Shown here one piece after another: positions 17,444 through 25,987 of a stretch of DNA of 63,821 nucleotides (position 1 is its first letter; each line of letters starts with the position of its first letter). The notes beneath the pieces are model-generated. The model had not been told where the DNA came from and did no database searches. It saw only the letters and a list, made by a program, of their open reading frames with translations. The position numbers and the translations under genes are program-made. Source of the DNA: Phytoactinopolyspora alkaliphila (lineage in GTDB: Bacteria; Actinomycetota; Actinomycetes; Jiangellales; Jiangellaceae); contig NZ_JAAGOB010000019.1 in NCBI RefSeq assembly GCF_010550695.1, positions 1 to 63,821 of the forward strand, given 5' to 3'.

Positions 17444-19024
17444 ATGACGGTCGAATGTGCCGAGGGGCAGCCCGGCCAGCGGGCTGGGCGGCGCGAATGG
17501 GGCGCCTTGGGCGTTCTGGTGCTGCCGGTCCTGCTCATCTCCATCGACAACACGGTCCTCGGCTTCGCGGTCCCGCACCTGAGCGAGGGGCTCGCGCCGA
17601 GCGGGCCGCAGCTGCTGTGGATCGTCGACATCTACTCGTTCATGCTCGCCGGGCTCCTGGTGACCATGGGAACGCTCGGCGACCGCATCGGCCGCCGCCG
17701 GTTGCTCCTGGCCGGTGCGGCGGGTTTCGGTATCGCGTCCGCACTGGCGGCGTACGCGTCGTCGCCGGAGATGCTGATCGCCGCACGCGCTTTGCTGGGC
17801 TTCGCGGGAGCCACTCTGATGCCGTCGACGCTCTCGCTGCTGCGTAACATCTTTCTGGATCAGCGGCAGCGCACTACGGCCATCGCTGTGTGGGCGACCA
17901 TGTTCTCGGTGGGTTCCGCGCTCGGGCCGGTGGTCGGGGGATGGTTGCTGGAGCACTACTGGTGGGGATCGGTCTTCCTGCTGAACCTGCCGGTGATGGC
18001 CGTCTTCCTGGTGCTGGCGCCGACACTGGTGCCCGAGTCGAAGGACCCCAACCCGGGACGCTACGACCTGGTCAGCGCTGGTCTCTCCCTGGTCGCGATG
18101 ATCTCGGCGGTCTACGGCATGAAGTCGCTCGCCTCGCACGGCCTGGGAGCGGCCGGCGTCGCCTCCTTGAGCGCCGGAGTGCTCCTCGGCGTGCTCTTCG
18201 TCCGGCGCCAGCGCACTCTCGACGCTCCGCTGCTCGACATCAAGCTGTTCTCCAACCGCGGATTCAGCGTCTCGGTCATCACCAACATGCTGACCATGAT
18301 CGCCTTCATCGGCGCGCTGTTCTTCATCACCCAGTACCTGCAGATCGTCCTCGGGCTCAGCCCGATGCGCGCGGCGTTCGTGCTGGTGCCCGGCCTGACG
18401 CTGGCCATCTTCACCGGCCTGTTCGTCGTCCGCCTGATGCGGCGGGGCGGTATCGGCCCGCTGCTGCTCGGTGCGTTGCTGGGCGTGGCCGCCGGCTACG
18501 CGCTGATGACCCAGTTGCCGGACACGTCCAACCGTGGGGTGTGGCTGCTCGCGGTGGGGTTCACGCTCGTCGGCGCGGGGGTCGGGGCGGCGAACACCAT
18601 CACCAACAACACGATCATGTCGGCCGTCGGACCGTCGAAGGCGGGAGCGGCGTCGGCGATCTCCGAGACGGCATACGAGGTAGGAGCGGCCATGGGCACC
18701 GCCATCCTGGGCACCATCGTCACCGCCGTCTACGCGTCCGGCCTGGCGGGTGTGCCGGGAATCTCTGCCGCGGGCATGGACGAGGCGCGCCAGACACTGG
18801 GCGGCGCGCTCAATGTGGCCGCCGATGTCGGCGAGACGGCGGGAACGGCACTGATGCGGGAGGCAGGCGCGGCGTTCACCAGCGCTGTTCACGTCACCAG
18901 CCTGATCGGGGCGATTCTGGTCGCCTTCGCGGCGGTGCAGGCGTTCCTGGTGCTGCGTCGTCCCGTCCGGATCCGCGCCGGTGCGGAAGAACCGACATCG
19001 TCCGGCGGCCGTGGCCGCGCGTAG
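17444..19024 (+). CDS. MFS multidrug exporter, DHA2 (14-TMS) family
   Basis: 526 aa proton antiporter-type efflux protein in the membrane. The first segment carries the DHA2 signature VLLISIDNTVLGFAVPHL (motif D1), then the loop motif A LGDRIGRRRLLLAG and the antiporter motif C GSALGPVVGG. About 14 hydrophobic segments are visible, with a short charged C-terminus. ATG 17444 is preferred over GTG 17435, as AGGGGAG (17427-17433) is about 10 nt upstream of it. The QacA/SmvA-like sequence and the divergent TetR imply drug or quaternary-cation export; the substrate is unknown. Confidence 0.92.
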   Translation: MTVECAEGQPGQRAGRREWGALGVLVLPVLLISIDNTVLGFAVPHLSEGLAPSGPQLLWIVDIYSFMLAGLLVTMGTLGDRIGRRRLLLAGAAGFGIASALAAYASSPEMLIAARALLGFAGATLMPSTLSLLRNIFLDQRQRTTAIAVWATMFSVGSALGPVVGGWLLEHYWWGSVFLLNLPVMAVFLVLAPTLVPESKDPNPGRYDLVSAGLSLVAMISAVYGMKSLASHGLGAAGVASLSAGVLLGVLFVRRQRTLDAPLLDIKLFSNRGFSVSVITNMLTMIAFIGALFFITQYLQIVLGLSPMRAAFVLVPGLTLAIFTGLFVVRLMRRGGIGPLLLGALLGVAAGYALMTQLPDTSNRGVWLLAVGFTLVGAGVGAANTITNNTIMSAVGPSKAGAASAISETAYEVGAAMGTAILGTIVTAVYASGLAGVPGISAAGMDEARQTLGGALNVAADVGETAGTALMREAGAAFTSAVHVTSLIGAILVAFAAVQAFLVLRRPVRIRAGAEEPTSSGGRGRA

Positions 19025-19027
19025 GGT
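19022..19027 (+). promoter_or_regulatory. Leaderless-type -10 box of NUDIX gene
   Basis: TAGGGT ends 8 nt before GTG 19036, inside the last codons and stop of the MFS gene. No Shine-Dalgarno sequence is present. Confidence 0.5.
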
Positions 19028-19035
19028 GGTGACCC

Positions 19036-19680
19036 GTGAGCGGACAATGGGAAGACCGGCCGGAGCGCTGGCCCGTGGTGACCTCGGACCCGATCTTCGA
19101 CGGCGCGGTGATCTCCGTACGCACGGACGTGGTCAAATCCTCGGTTGACGGGTCAACGTTCACCCGGGACGTCGTCGTGCATCCCGGGGCGGTCGCCATC
19201 GTCGCGATAGATGACGACGAGCGGGTGCTGGTCGTGTCGCAGTACCGGCACCCGGTGGGCCACCGGTTGATCGAACTACCCGCGGGCCTTCGCGACGTGC
19301 CCGGTGAGCCGCCCCTGGATGCCGCCCACCGCGAGCTGTACGAGGAAGGCCACGTACGTGCGGCAGACTGGCGCGTCCTCGCCGACGTCTTCAGCTCGCC
19401 GGGCATGACCGACGAGGCGATCCGGGTCTTCTTGGCGCGCGGCATCTCGGCTGTCCCGGAAGACGAGCGGTTCGACGGTGAGCACGAGGAGGCAGACATG
19501 CCGGTGTCGTGGGTGCCGCTGGCCGAGCTCGTCCGCGCCGTTCTCGACGGCAAGGTGCAGAACGCCGTGTCGTGCCTGGGTGTGCTGGCGGCCTGGTCGG
19601 CGCGGCACGACGGCGGTTTCGACGCGCTGCGCGCCCCAGACGCGCCGTGGCCCGCGGGAGCGTCACCCCGCCACGCCTAG
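19036..19680 (+). CDS. NUDIX hydrolase, ADP-ribose pyrophosphatase-like
   Basis: 214 aa. It probably hydrolyses ADP-ribose to AMP and ribose-5-phosphate. The NUDIX box is near residues 83-106 (GEPPLDAAHRELYEEGHV): the metal-binding REL.EE is intact, while the glycine after EE is replaced (EEGH), a variant that I recall as common in actinobacterial homologues. The motif FSSPGMTDEAIRVFLA after the box is typical of the ADP-ribose subgroup. In mycobacteria and streptomycetes the same gene lies between pyrG and xerD; here an inserted TetR/MFS pair separates it from pyrG. Confidence 0.9.
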   Translation: MSGQWEDRPERWPVVTSDPIFDGAVISVRTDVVKSSVDGSTFTRDVVVHPGAVAIVAIDDDERVLVVSQYRHPVGHRLIELPAGLRDVPGEPPLDAAHRELYEEGHVRAADWRVLADVFSSPGMTDEAIRVFLARGISAVPEDERFDGEHEEADMPVSWVPLAELVRAVLDGKVQNAVSCLGVLAAWSARHDGGFDALRAPDAPWPAGASPRHA

Positions 19681-19934
19681 CGTCCTGCGTGGAAAGCCCT
19701 TTGTCACCGACTCTGTCCGGCAACATACTTCCTACGCAGGGCACTGGTGTCCCGTGCCGGGCCGGTGTGCTGTGAGACGGCTGGGGCGTGACCGCGGCCG
19801 ACCTTGATGATCTTGTGATGAGCCTGTTCTCGCATCGCGAGACCAGGGTGGGCAGTTCTGTTCTAGACTTCGGCGCGAGGGCTCGACTGTCCGCGGCGTA
19901 CCGCCGCCGGGCGAGGGAGTTGAAGGGGACAGAC

Positions 19935-21050
19935 GTGCTGGTCGGTATTCCTGCAGAGGTCAAGAACAACGAGTACCGGGTGGCGATGACCCCGGCGGGG
20001 GTGCATGAACTCATCACTCATGGCCACGACGTGGTGGTGGAGACGGAAGCAGGCCTCGGCTCCTCGATCCCCGACGACGAGTACCGGGCCGCCGGCGCGC
20101 GCATCGCCGGTACCGCCGACGACGTCTGGGCCGAGGCGGAGATGATCTGCAAGGTCAAGGAGCCGGTGGCCGAGGAGTATCACCGGATGCGGCGTGGGCA
20201 GGTGCTGTTCACCTACCTCCACCTCGCCGCCTCGCGGGAGTGCACCAGGGCCCTCCTGGATTCTGGCATCACCGCCGTCGCGTACGAGACCGTGCAGTCC
20301 GACTCCGGCCATCTTCCACTGCTGGCGCCGATGAGCGAGGTGGCCGGGCGGATGGCTACGCAGGTGGGCGCGCACGTGCTGGAGCGTGCGCAGGGCGGCC
20401 GAGGCGTCCTCCTCGGCGGTGTGCCCGGAACCCGGTCGGCGAAGGTCGTGATCATCGGCGCCGGTGTGGCCGGTATGAACGCCGCTGTCATCGCCATGGG
20501 GATGCTGGCCGACGTCTGGGTGCTGGACAAGAACGTGACGCGCTTGCGCGACGTCGAGGAGCTGTACGGCGGGCGGGCGCAGACCATCGCGTCGAACCTC
20601 TTCGAGATCGAGAACGCCGTGGTCGACGCCGACCTCGTGATCGGCGCGGTCCTGGTGCCGGGGGCCAAAGCGCCCCGGCTGATCTCCGACGAGCTGGTTG
20701 CCAGGATGCGGCCCGGCAGCGTGCTCGTGGACATCGCCATCGACCAGGGCGGGTGCTTCGAGAGCTCCCGCCCCACTACCCACGACAATCCGACGTTCGC
20801 CGTGCACGAGTCGATCTTCTACTGCGTGGCCAACATGCCGGGGGCGGTACCGCGGACCTCGACCTATGCTCTGACCAACGTGACGTTGCCGTATGTGGTC
20901 GAGCTAGCCAGCCGGGGCTGGCGGGACGCGATGCGCGGCGATCACGCGCTCGCCCGCGGCCTGAACACCCATGACGGCCAGGTGGTCTATGAGCCGGTGG
21001 CCGAGGCGCACGAGCTCGAGGCGGCAGACCTGGACGAGGTGCTCAACTGA
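19935..21050 (+). CDS. Alanine dehydrogenase
   Basis: 371 aa, exactly the usual family length. It catalyses the reversible NAD-dependent deamination of L-alanine to pyruvate. N-terminal motif [19 protein letters not shown] carries the substrate-binding residues; catalytic His is in FTYLHLAAS, and the NAD site is [23 protein letters not shown] 19935 has AAGGGG at 19923-19928 (6-nt spacing) and starts at the conserved N-terminus; the frame is open upstream to 19788 without family similarity. Its stop overlaps the start of xerD. Confidence 0.95.
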   Translation: MLVGIPAEVKNNEYRVAMTPAGVHELITHGHDVVVETEAGLGSSIPDDEYRAAGARIAGTADDVWAEAEMICKVKEPVAEEYHRMRRGQVLFTYLHLAASRECTRALLDSGITAVAYETVQSDSGHLPLLAPMSEVAGRMATQVGAHVLERAQGGRGVLLGGVPGTRSAKVVIIGAGVAGMNAAVIAMGMLADVWVLDKNVTRLRDVEELYGGRAQTIASNLFEIENAVVDADLVIGAVLVPGAKAPRLISDELVARMRPGSVLVDIAIDQGGCFESSRPTTHDNPTFAVHESIFYCVANMPGAVPRTSTYALTNVTLPYVVELASRGWRDAMRGDHALARGLNTHDGQVVYEPVAEAHELEAADLDEVLN

Positions 21051-21979
21051 GCGAGCACACGGGACTAGCCAAGGCGGTCAGGGCCTATCTCGATCATCTG
21101 GCGGTCGAGCGGGGCCTGGCGGCCAACACGTTGGCGTCCTATCGCCGCGATCTTCGCCGGTACGTCGAGTTCCTAGCCGCTCTCGGCAGAGTCGAACCCA
21201 CCGACGTGCTGGAGAGCGACGTGATGGCCTTCCTGCGCAATCTCCGCGAGGGGAGCGACGCCTACCCGGCCCTCGGTGCCAGCTCGGCGGCGCGGACCGT
21301 CGTCGCTGTCCGGGGGCTGCACCGTTTCCTGTGCCGGGAAGGCATGACAGACGTAGACCCGGCGCGGACGGTCCGGCCGCCGGCCCCGCCACGCCGGTTG
21401 CCGAAGGCGATCCCCCTCGACCAGGTGGAGCGGCTGCTGGCGGCGGCCGCCGTGGGGGACGGGCCGCGCGCCCTGCGGGACCGCGCGCTGCTGGAACTGC
21501 TCTACGGCTGCGGGTCGCGGATTTCCGAAGCGGTGGGGCTCGACCGCGACGACGTCGACCTGGAGACCGGCACCGTGGTGTTGCGCGGCAAGGGCGGGAA
21601 GACCCGGATCGTGCCAGTCGGCTCCTACGCGACGTCGGCCCTGGAGGCGTATACGGTGCGCGGCCGTCCCGGTCTGCTGGGGTCCGGACCGGGAACGCCG
21701 GCGTTGTTCCTCAACGCCCGTGGTGGCCGGCTCTCCCGGCAGAGCGCGTGGACTGTTCTGCGTTCCGCCGCCGAACGCGCCGGCCTGGGCACCACGGTCT
21801 CGCCGCATACGCTGCGGCATTCGTTCGCTACCCACTTGCTCGACGGTGGCGCGGACGTCCGCGTGGTACAGGAACTGCTCGGCCATGCGTCGGTCACCAC
21901 CACCCAGGTGTACACGCTGGTGACGGTGGACCACCTGCGCGAGGTGTACGCCGCGGCCCACCCCCGCGCCCGCGGCTAA
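21047..21979 (+). CDS. Tyrosine recombinase XerD, CTG start
   Basis: 310 aa site-specific recombinase that with XerC resolves chromosome dimers at dif. The N-terminal SAM-like domain begins [20 protein letters not shown], the catalytic domain has the conserved residues in GCGSRISEA (Arg), [10 protein letters not shown] (Lys), [11 protein letters not shown] (His-x-x-Arg), [14 protein letters not shown] (His and nucleophile Tyr). No ATG or GTG exists in frame before the SAM-like domain; the first canonical start is TTG 21131, which would delete 28 residues including [14 protein letters not shown] 21047 has GAGG at 21036-21039 (7-nt spacing) and overlaps the ald stop as CTGA. Family length (about 300-310 aa) supports it. 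Confidence 0.88.
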   Translation: MSEHTGLAKAVRAYLDHLAVERGLAANTLASYRRDLRRYVEFLAALGRVEPTDVLESDVMAFLRNLREGSDAYPALGASSAARTVVAVRGLHRFLCREGMTDVDPARTVRPPAPPRRLPKAIPLDQVERLLAAAAVGDGPRALRDRALLELLYGCGSRISEAVGLDRDDVDLETGTVVLRGKGGKTRIVPVGSYATSALEAYTVRGRPGLLGSGPGTPALFLNARGGRLSRQSAWTVLRSAAERAGLGTTVSPHTLRHSFATHLLDGGADVRVVQELLGHASVTTTQVYTLVTVDHLREVYAAAHPRARG

Positions 21980-22065
21980 ATGATCATGTAAACCATGCTT
22001 TCTCGTGCTTCACCATGCCTGCAGACCTGGTGAAGCACGAGAAAGCATGGTTTACATGATCATTT
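21978..22065. repeat. 88-bp near-perfect palindrome after xerD
   Basis: Arms of 38 bp, 21978-22015 and 22028-22065, are perfectly complementary around a 12-nt loop containing CTGCAG. The left arm begins within the xerD TAA stop codon. The sequence contains TGATCATG near both ends and CATGCTTTCTCGTGCTTCAC inside. A 53-bp copy with 2 mismatches is at 63645-63697. In RNA this would form a very stable hairpin. It may be a repeat element, a terminator between xerD and parA, or both. Confidence 0.9.
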
Positions 22066-22162
22066 GGGGGCGGCTGGCCCGGGGGGTGGGCTGGGGGATA
22101 GGGGCGCCAGAAAGAACCGGGCACCTGCGGTGCGGCTACGCGAGGCATCGCCCGGGAGCGAG

Positions 22163-22168
22163 TAGGCT
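22163..22168 (+). promoter_or_regulatory. Candidate -10 box of parA operon
   Basis: TAGGCT lies 46 nt before the parA GTG, in the 150 bp between the palindrome and the gene. It matches the -10 hexamers seen at other genes in this window, but here would give a leader of about 38 nt. No convincing -35 was identified. Confidence 0.35.
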
Positions 22169-22214
22169 CACACAGGACCGGTACGTCTGACCAGACCGAG
22201 GAGCTCTGAAACCC

Positions 22215-23135
22215 GTGCCACCGTCGACCTCCGGCGCTTCGGCCGGTGTCCTGCCGCTCGAGGGCGTCGCCTCTGACACCTCGGTAGACGAACCAGATGT
22301 CGATCTCGGCCCCACCCAGCGCCCGCGGGTCGAGTTCCCGCCCCCGCCGCCGGTCGAGAAGCACGGCCCGGCGCGGATCGTGGCGATGTGCAACCAGAAG
22401 GGCGGGGTTGGCAAGACCACCAGCACCATCAATCTGGGCGCTGCCCTGGCCGAGTACGGCCGCCGGGTGCTGCTCGTCGACTTCGACCCACAGGGCGCGC
22501 TCTCGGTGGGGCTCGGACTGAATCCGCATGATCTTGAGATGTCCATCTACAACATCCTGATGGACGACAGGCTGAAAGCGGCCGACATCCTGCAGAAGAC
22601 CCCCATCAACGGCATGGATCTGCTGCCGGCCAACATCGACCTGTCGGCGGCGGAGATTCAGCTGGTCACCGAAGTCGGCCGCGAACAGGCGCTCGGTCGC
22701 GTCCTGCGGCCGCTGATCCCGCACTACGACGTCGTCCTCATCGATTGCCAGCCGTCGCTGGGTCTGCTGACGGTGAACGCGTTGACCGCTGCCGACGGCG
22801 TGATCGTCCCGCTGGAGTGCGAGTACTTCGCGCTGCGCGGCGTGGCCCTCCTTCAAGAGACCATTGAGAAGGTCCGTGATCGTCTCAACCCACGACTCGA
22901 GATCGAGGGATTGCTGGCCACGATGTACGACTCGCGTACGGTGCACGGCCGGGAAGTGCTGAGCCGGCTGATCGAGGCGTTCGACGAGCGGGTCTTTCAC
23001 ACCGTGGTGGGCCGCACCGTACGGTTCCCCGAGACGACCGTCGCGGGCATGCCCATCACCAGCTTTGCGCCGTCTTCGCCAGGTGCCAAGGCATACAAGC
23101 AGCTGGCCCGGGAGGTTCTGGCCCGGTGGAAGTGA
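22215..23135 (+). CDS. ParA/Soj-family ATPase
   Basis: 306 aa. A proline-rich 50-residue N-terminal extension precedes the deviant Walker A CNQKGGVGKTTSTINLGAAL (about residues 57-75), and VLLVDFDPQGALSVGLG and VVLIDCQPSLGLLTVNAL give the A' and Walker B motifs. It is the ParA-like gene always found directly before scpAB in actinobacteria (Rv1708 position), distinct from the parAB locus at the origin. It probably acts in chromosome organisation with ScpA/ScpB. GTG 22215 follows GAGGAG at 22198-22203 (11 nt). Confidence 0.9.
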   Translation: MPPSTSGASAGVLPLEGVASDTSVDEPDVDLGPTQRPRVEFPPPPPVEKHGPARIVAMCNQKGGVGKTTSTINLGAALAEYGRRVLLVDFDPQGALSVGLGLNPHDLEMSIYNILMDDRLKAADILQKTPINGMDLLPANIDLSAAEIQLVTEVGREQALGRVLRPLIPHYDVVLIDCQPSLGLLTVNALTAADGVIVPLECEYFALRGVALLQETIEKVRDRLNPRLEIEGLLATMYDSRTVHGREVLSRLIEAFDERVFHTVVGRTVRFPETTVAGMPITSFAPSSPGAKAYKQLAREVLARWK

Positions 23136-24031
23136 CCAGCGACGCCGATCCGGCGCTGCTGCTGGACGTCGAGCTTGCCGAGCCGGCTGCCGGCAGCGAG
23201 GATGCCACCGGAGGCTTCGAGGTTCACCTCGAGAACTTCGAGGGCCCGTTCGACCTCCTGCTCAACCTGATCGCCAAGCACAAGCTCGACGTGACCGAGC
23301 TCGCGTTGCATCAGGTGACCGACGAGTTCATCGCCTATATCAAGGACGTGGACTGGGATCTCGACGAGGCCAGCCAGTTCCTGCTGGTCGCGGCGACCCT
23401 GCTGGACTTGAAGGCGGCGCGGCTGCTACCCAGCGGAGAAGTCGAGGACGAGGACGATCTCGCCCTGCTCGAGGCTCGCGACCTGCTGTTCGCGCGGCTG
23501 CTGCAGTACAAGGCCTACAAGGAGATCGCCGGGCTGTTCTCCATCCGGATGGCCGAGGAATCGCTGCGGTATCCACGAGCCGTGGGGCTGGAGGAGCGCT
23601 TCGCCAACCTCTTGCCCGAGGTGATCGTCGGTCTCGGCCCGCACGAGCTGGCCATGCTCGCCGCGCGGGTGCTCACACCCAAGCCGGAGCCCACCGTGGG
23701 CCTGGCGCATCTGCACGAGCCGCGGGTGAGCGTGCGCGAGCAGGCGTCCGTGGTGGTGGAATGGCTGCGCAGGTCTCGGCAGGTGACGTTCCGGGCGCTC
23801 GCGGCCGATTGCCCGTCCACCACGCACGTGGTGGCCCGGTTCCTGGCCTTGCTGGAGCTCTACCGGGAACGGGTGGTGGCGTTCGAGCAGGTGACACCGC
23901 TGGGCGACCTGACGATTCGATGGACCGGCGATGACGACGACGACACTCCGATCGGCGTGAGCGACGAGTTCGACGCTCCCGAGCAGACGATCGCAGACGA
24001 CATGGAAGGTACGGGAGAGTTCCCCACGTGA
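23126..24031 (+). CDS. Condensin subunit ScpA (kleisin)
   Basis: 301 aa. It links the SMC head domains in the SMC-ScpA-ScpB condensin. The core begins FEVHLENFEGPFDLLLNLI (about residues 31-49), followed by TELALHQVTDEFIAYIKDV and AATLLDLKAARLLP; the C-terminal winged helix is present. A nonconserved 30-residue acidic N-terminus precedes it. GTG 23126 overlaps the parA end by 10 nt, with GGAGG at 23111-23115; GTG 23132 is an alternative. The acidic C-terminus ends in a 4-nt overlap with scpB. Confidence 0.93.
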   Translation: MEVTSDADPALLLDVELAEPAAGSEDATGGFEVHLENFEGPFDLLLNLIAKHKLDVTELALHQVTDEFIAYIKDVDWDLDEASQFLLVAATLLDLKAARLLPSGEVEDEDDLALLEARDLLFARLLQYKAYKEIAGLFSIRMAEESLRYPRAVGLEERFANLLPEVIVGLGPHELAMLAARVLTPKPEPTVGLAHLHEPRVSVREQASVVVEWLRRSRQVTFRALAADCPSTTHVVARFLALLELYRERVVAFEQVTPLGDLTIRWTGDDDDDTPIGVSDEFDAPEQTIADDMEGTGEFPT

Positions 24032-24741
24032 GTGGCGACATGGATGCAGACGAGGTCACAGAGAACGGCGCGCAGCCCGCAGAGGGTACCGGTGAGCCGT
24101 CGGTCCCGGCGGCCATCGAGGCGATTCTGATGGTGGTGGACGAGCCGATCGACGAGGTGACACTCGCCCAGGTCCTGGAGACGCCCCGTGAGGAGATCGC
24201 GGCAACGCTGCGGGCGTTGTCCGAGGACTACACCCGGGCCGGGCGCGGCTTCGAGCTGCGCAGCGTCGCCGGCGGCTGGAGGTTCTACACCCGGGCCAAC
24301 TGCGCCGCGGTGGTAGAGCGATTCGCGCTCGACGGCCAGCAGGCCAGGCTGACCCAGGCCGCACTGGAGACGCTTGCCGTCGTGGCCTACCGGCAGCCGG
24401 TGAGCCGCGCCCGCGTCTCGGCGGTCCGTGGCGTCAACTGCGACGGCGTGATGCGCACTCTGACCACCCGCAGCCTGGTCGAGGAGGCCGGAGTGGATCA
24501 CGAGTCGGGCGCCACGCTGTACCGGACGTCGTCGTACTTCCTCGAGCGGCTCGGAATGTCGTCGCTGGACGAGCTGCCGCCGCTGGCGCAATACCTGCCC
24601 GATGTGGACGACATGGACGGCGAGGCCGGCTCCCGGGAGAGCGTCCGGGTCCCGGCCGGAGGTATGCCCGGCGACGAGCCGGCCGCTGTCGGAGCCACGC
24701 CCACCGGCCATGCCGACGACGAGTGGACCCAGGATGGCTGA
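24028..24741 (+). CDS. Condensin subunit ScpB
   Basis: 237 aa. Two winged helices are recognisable: AIEAILMVVDEPIDEVTLAQ (from about residue 27) and ETLAVVAYRQPVSRARVSAV followed by SLVEEAG. ScpB dimers bind ScpA in the condensin complex. The C-terminal about 45 residues are Asp/Gly/Pro-rich and probably disordered. GTG 24028 overlaps the scpA stop (GTGA) and its own end overlaps the next gene by 8 nt, so the parA-scpA-scpB-pseudouridine synthase genes form one translationally coupled operon. Confidence 0.93.
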   Translation: MSGDMDADEVTENGAQPAEGTGEPSVPAAIEAILMVVDEPIDEVTLAQVLETPREEIAATLRALSEDYTRAGRGFELRSVAGGWRFYTRANCAAVVERFALDGQQARLTQAALETLAVVAYRQPVSRARVSAVRGVNCDGVMRTLTTRSLVEEAGVDHESGATLYRTSSYFLERLGMSSLDELPPLAQYLPDVDDMDGEAGSRESVRVPAGGMPGDEPAAVGATPTGHADDEWTQDG

Positions 24742-25477
24742 GCACGAGGACGAGGGCGTACGGCTGCAGAAAGTCCTGGCCGGTGCGGGCGTCGGCAGCC
24801 GGCGCGCGTGTGAGGTCCTGATCGCGGCCGGGCGGGTCGAGGTCGACGGTAAGACGGTCCGGACACAGGGAATGCGGGTTGATCCGGCTCGCGCGGTCAT
24901 CAAGGTGGACGGGATGCGAATCGCCACCGCCGAAGCCGGCCTGGTCCACCTCGCCCTGAACAAGCCGCGCGGCGTGGTCAGCACCATGACCGACCCGCAG
25001 GGCAGGCCGAATCTCGGCGACTACGTGGAAGGTCGCAAGGAGCGGCTCTTCCACGTCGGGCGGCTCGACGCCGACACCGAAGGGCTGATCCTGCTCACCA
25101 ATGACGGCGATCTGGCGCATCGGCTGTCCCATCCGAGCTACGAGGTTCCCAAGACCTATCTGGCGGAGGTTCCGGGTCCGGTGGCACCCGGCGTCGGCCG
25201 ACGCGTCCGGGGTGGTGTCGAGCTCGACGACGGTGTCGTGCACGTCGACTCGTTCCGGGTGGTCGACCGTGTGGGCACCCGCGTGATGGTCGAGGTGGTC
25301 CTGCACGAAGGACGGAAACATGTCGTCAGGAGACTTCTGAAAGAGGTCGGTCATCCGGTCCAGCGGCTGGTGCGCACGCACATCGGCCCGGTGGCGCTCG
25401 GCGAGCTGCGACCCGGCAACGTGCGCAAGCTGACGCCGGACGAGATGGCGGCCCTGTACCGCGACGTCGGGCTCTGA
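24734..25477 (+). CDS. 23S rRNA pseudouridine synthase, RsuA/RluB family
   Basis: 247 aa. An S4 domain (about residues 8-65, RLQKVLAGAGVGSRRACEVL) is followed by the pseudouridine synthase domain with the catalytic Asp in GRLDADTEGLILLTNDGDLA (about residue 114) and the C-terminal HEGRKHVVRRLLKEVGHPV motif. It isomerises a specific uridine, most likely in 23S rRNA helix 90 like RluB. The same gene follows scpB in most actinobacteria. ATG 24734 lies within the end of scpB and starts exactly at the S4 domain. Confidence 0.92.
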   Translation: MAEHEDEGVRLQKVLAGAGVGSRRACEVLIAAGRVEVDGKTVRTQGMRVDPARAVIKVDGMRIATAEAGLVHLALNKPRGVVSTMTDPQGRPNLGDYVEGRKERLFHVGRLDADTEGLILLTNDGDLAHRLSHPSYEVPKTYLAEVPGPVAPGVGRRVRGGVELDDGVVHVDSFRVVDRVGTRVMVEVVLHEGRKHVVRRLLKEVGHPVQRLVRTHIGPVALGELRPGNVRKLTPDEMAALYRDVGL

Positions 25478-25538
25478 CCGACGTTCACCCGGGACCCCGG
25501 AAACGGTAGCGGGTGCGGTGGAGGAGACCGCGGAGCGG

Positions 25539-25544
25539 TACCGT
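25539..25544 (+). promoter_or_regulatory. Leaderless-type -10 box of aroH
   Basis: TACCGT ends 8 nt before GTG 25553. A GGAGGAG sequence at 25520-25526 is too far from the GTG (26 nt) to act as its Shine-Dalgarno. Confidence 0.5.
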
Positions 25545-25552
25545 GCTGTCTC

Positions 25553-25987
25553 GTGAGTGAGAACCGGACGATGGTGAGCGACGCGGCGAGGACAGGCGCG
25601 CGAACGGGGGAGAAGGTGTCGATACGTGCGGTGCGCGGTGCCACCCAACTTGATGTCGACCAGGCCGACCACCTCCTGGAACGCACCGCGGAGCTGATGC
25701 GCGAGGTGCTGAGGCGCAACGGGCTCGGAGCCGACGACGTCATCAGCATCTTCCTCACGGCCACGCCGGACCTGCGCTCGGCGTTTCCGGCGGCGGCCGT
25801 GCGCGGTATCGGCATTACCGACGTGCCGCTGATGTGCGCCCAGGAGCTCGACATCGACGGTGCGATGCCGCGCGTCGTCCGGCTGATGGCCCACGTCGAG
25901 ACGTCTCTGCCGCGCGATGAGGTCCGCCACGTATACCTGCACGGAACGACGGTGCTCCGCGACGACCTCGCCGGAGACGCTCGGTGA
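25553..25987 (+). CDS. Chorismate mutase, AroH type
   Basis: 144 aa. It converts chorismate to prephenate at the head of tyrosine and phenylalanine synthesis. The Bacillus-type trimeric AroH fold is recognisable from IRAVRGATQLDVDQADHLLE, DVISIFLTATPDLRSAFPA and the end VRHVYLHGTTVLRDDL. About 22 extra N-terminal residues precede the core. The stop overlaps the tyrA GTG (GTGA), coupling mutase and prephenate dehydrogenase. The AroH fold is less widespread than the all-helical AroQ mutase. Confidence 0.92.
   Translation: MSENRTMVSDAARTGARTGEKVSIRAVRGATQLDVDQADHLLERTAELMREVLRRNGLGADDVISIFLTATPDLRSAFPAAAVRGIGITDVPLMCAQELDIDGAMPRVVRLMAHVETSLPRDEVRHVYLHGTTVLRDDLAGDAR

Noticed and set aside
19036-19680. 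NUDIX box with EEGH in place of EExG, as a possible loss of activity
   Set aside because: The metal-binding glutamates are intact, and I recall that similar EEAH variants are common in actinobacterial ADP-ribose pyrophosphatases.
22215-23135. ParA here as the origin partition locus parAB
   Set aside because: There is no parB or parS-like site beside it; the neighbours are scpA and scpB, the usual place of the second ParA-like gene.
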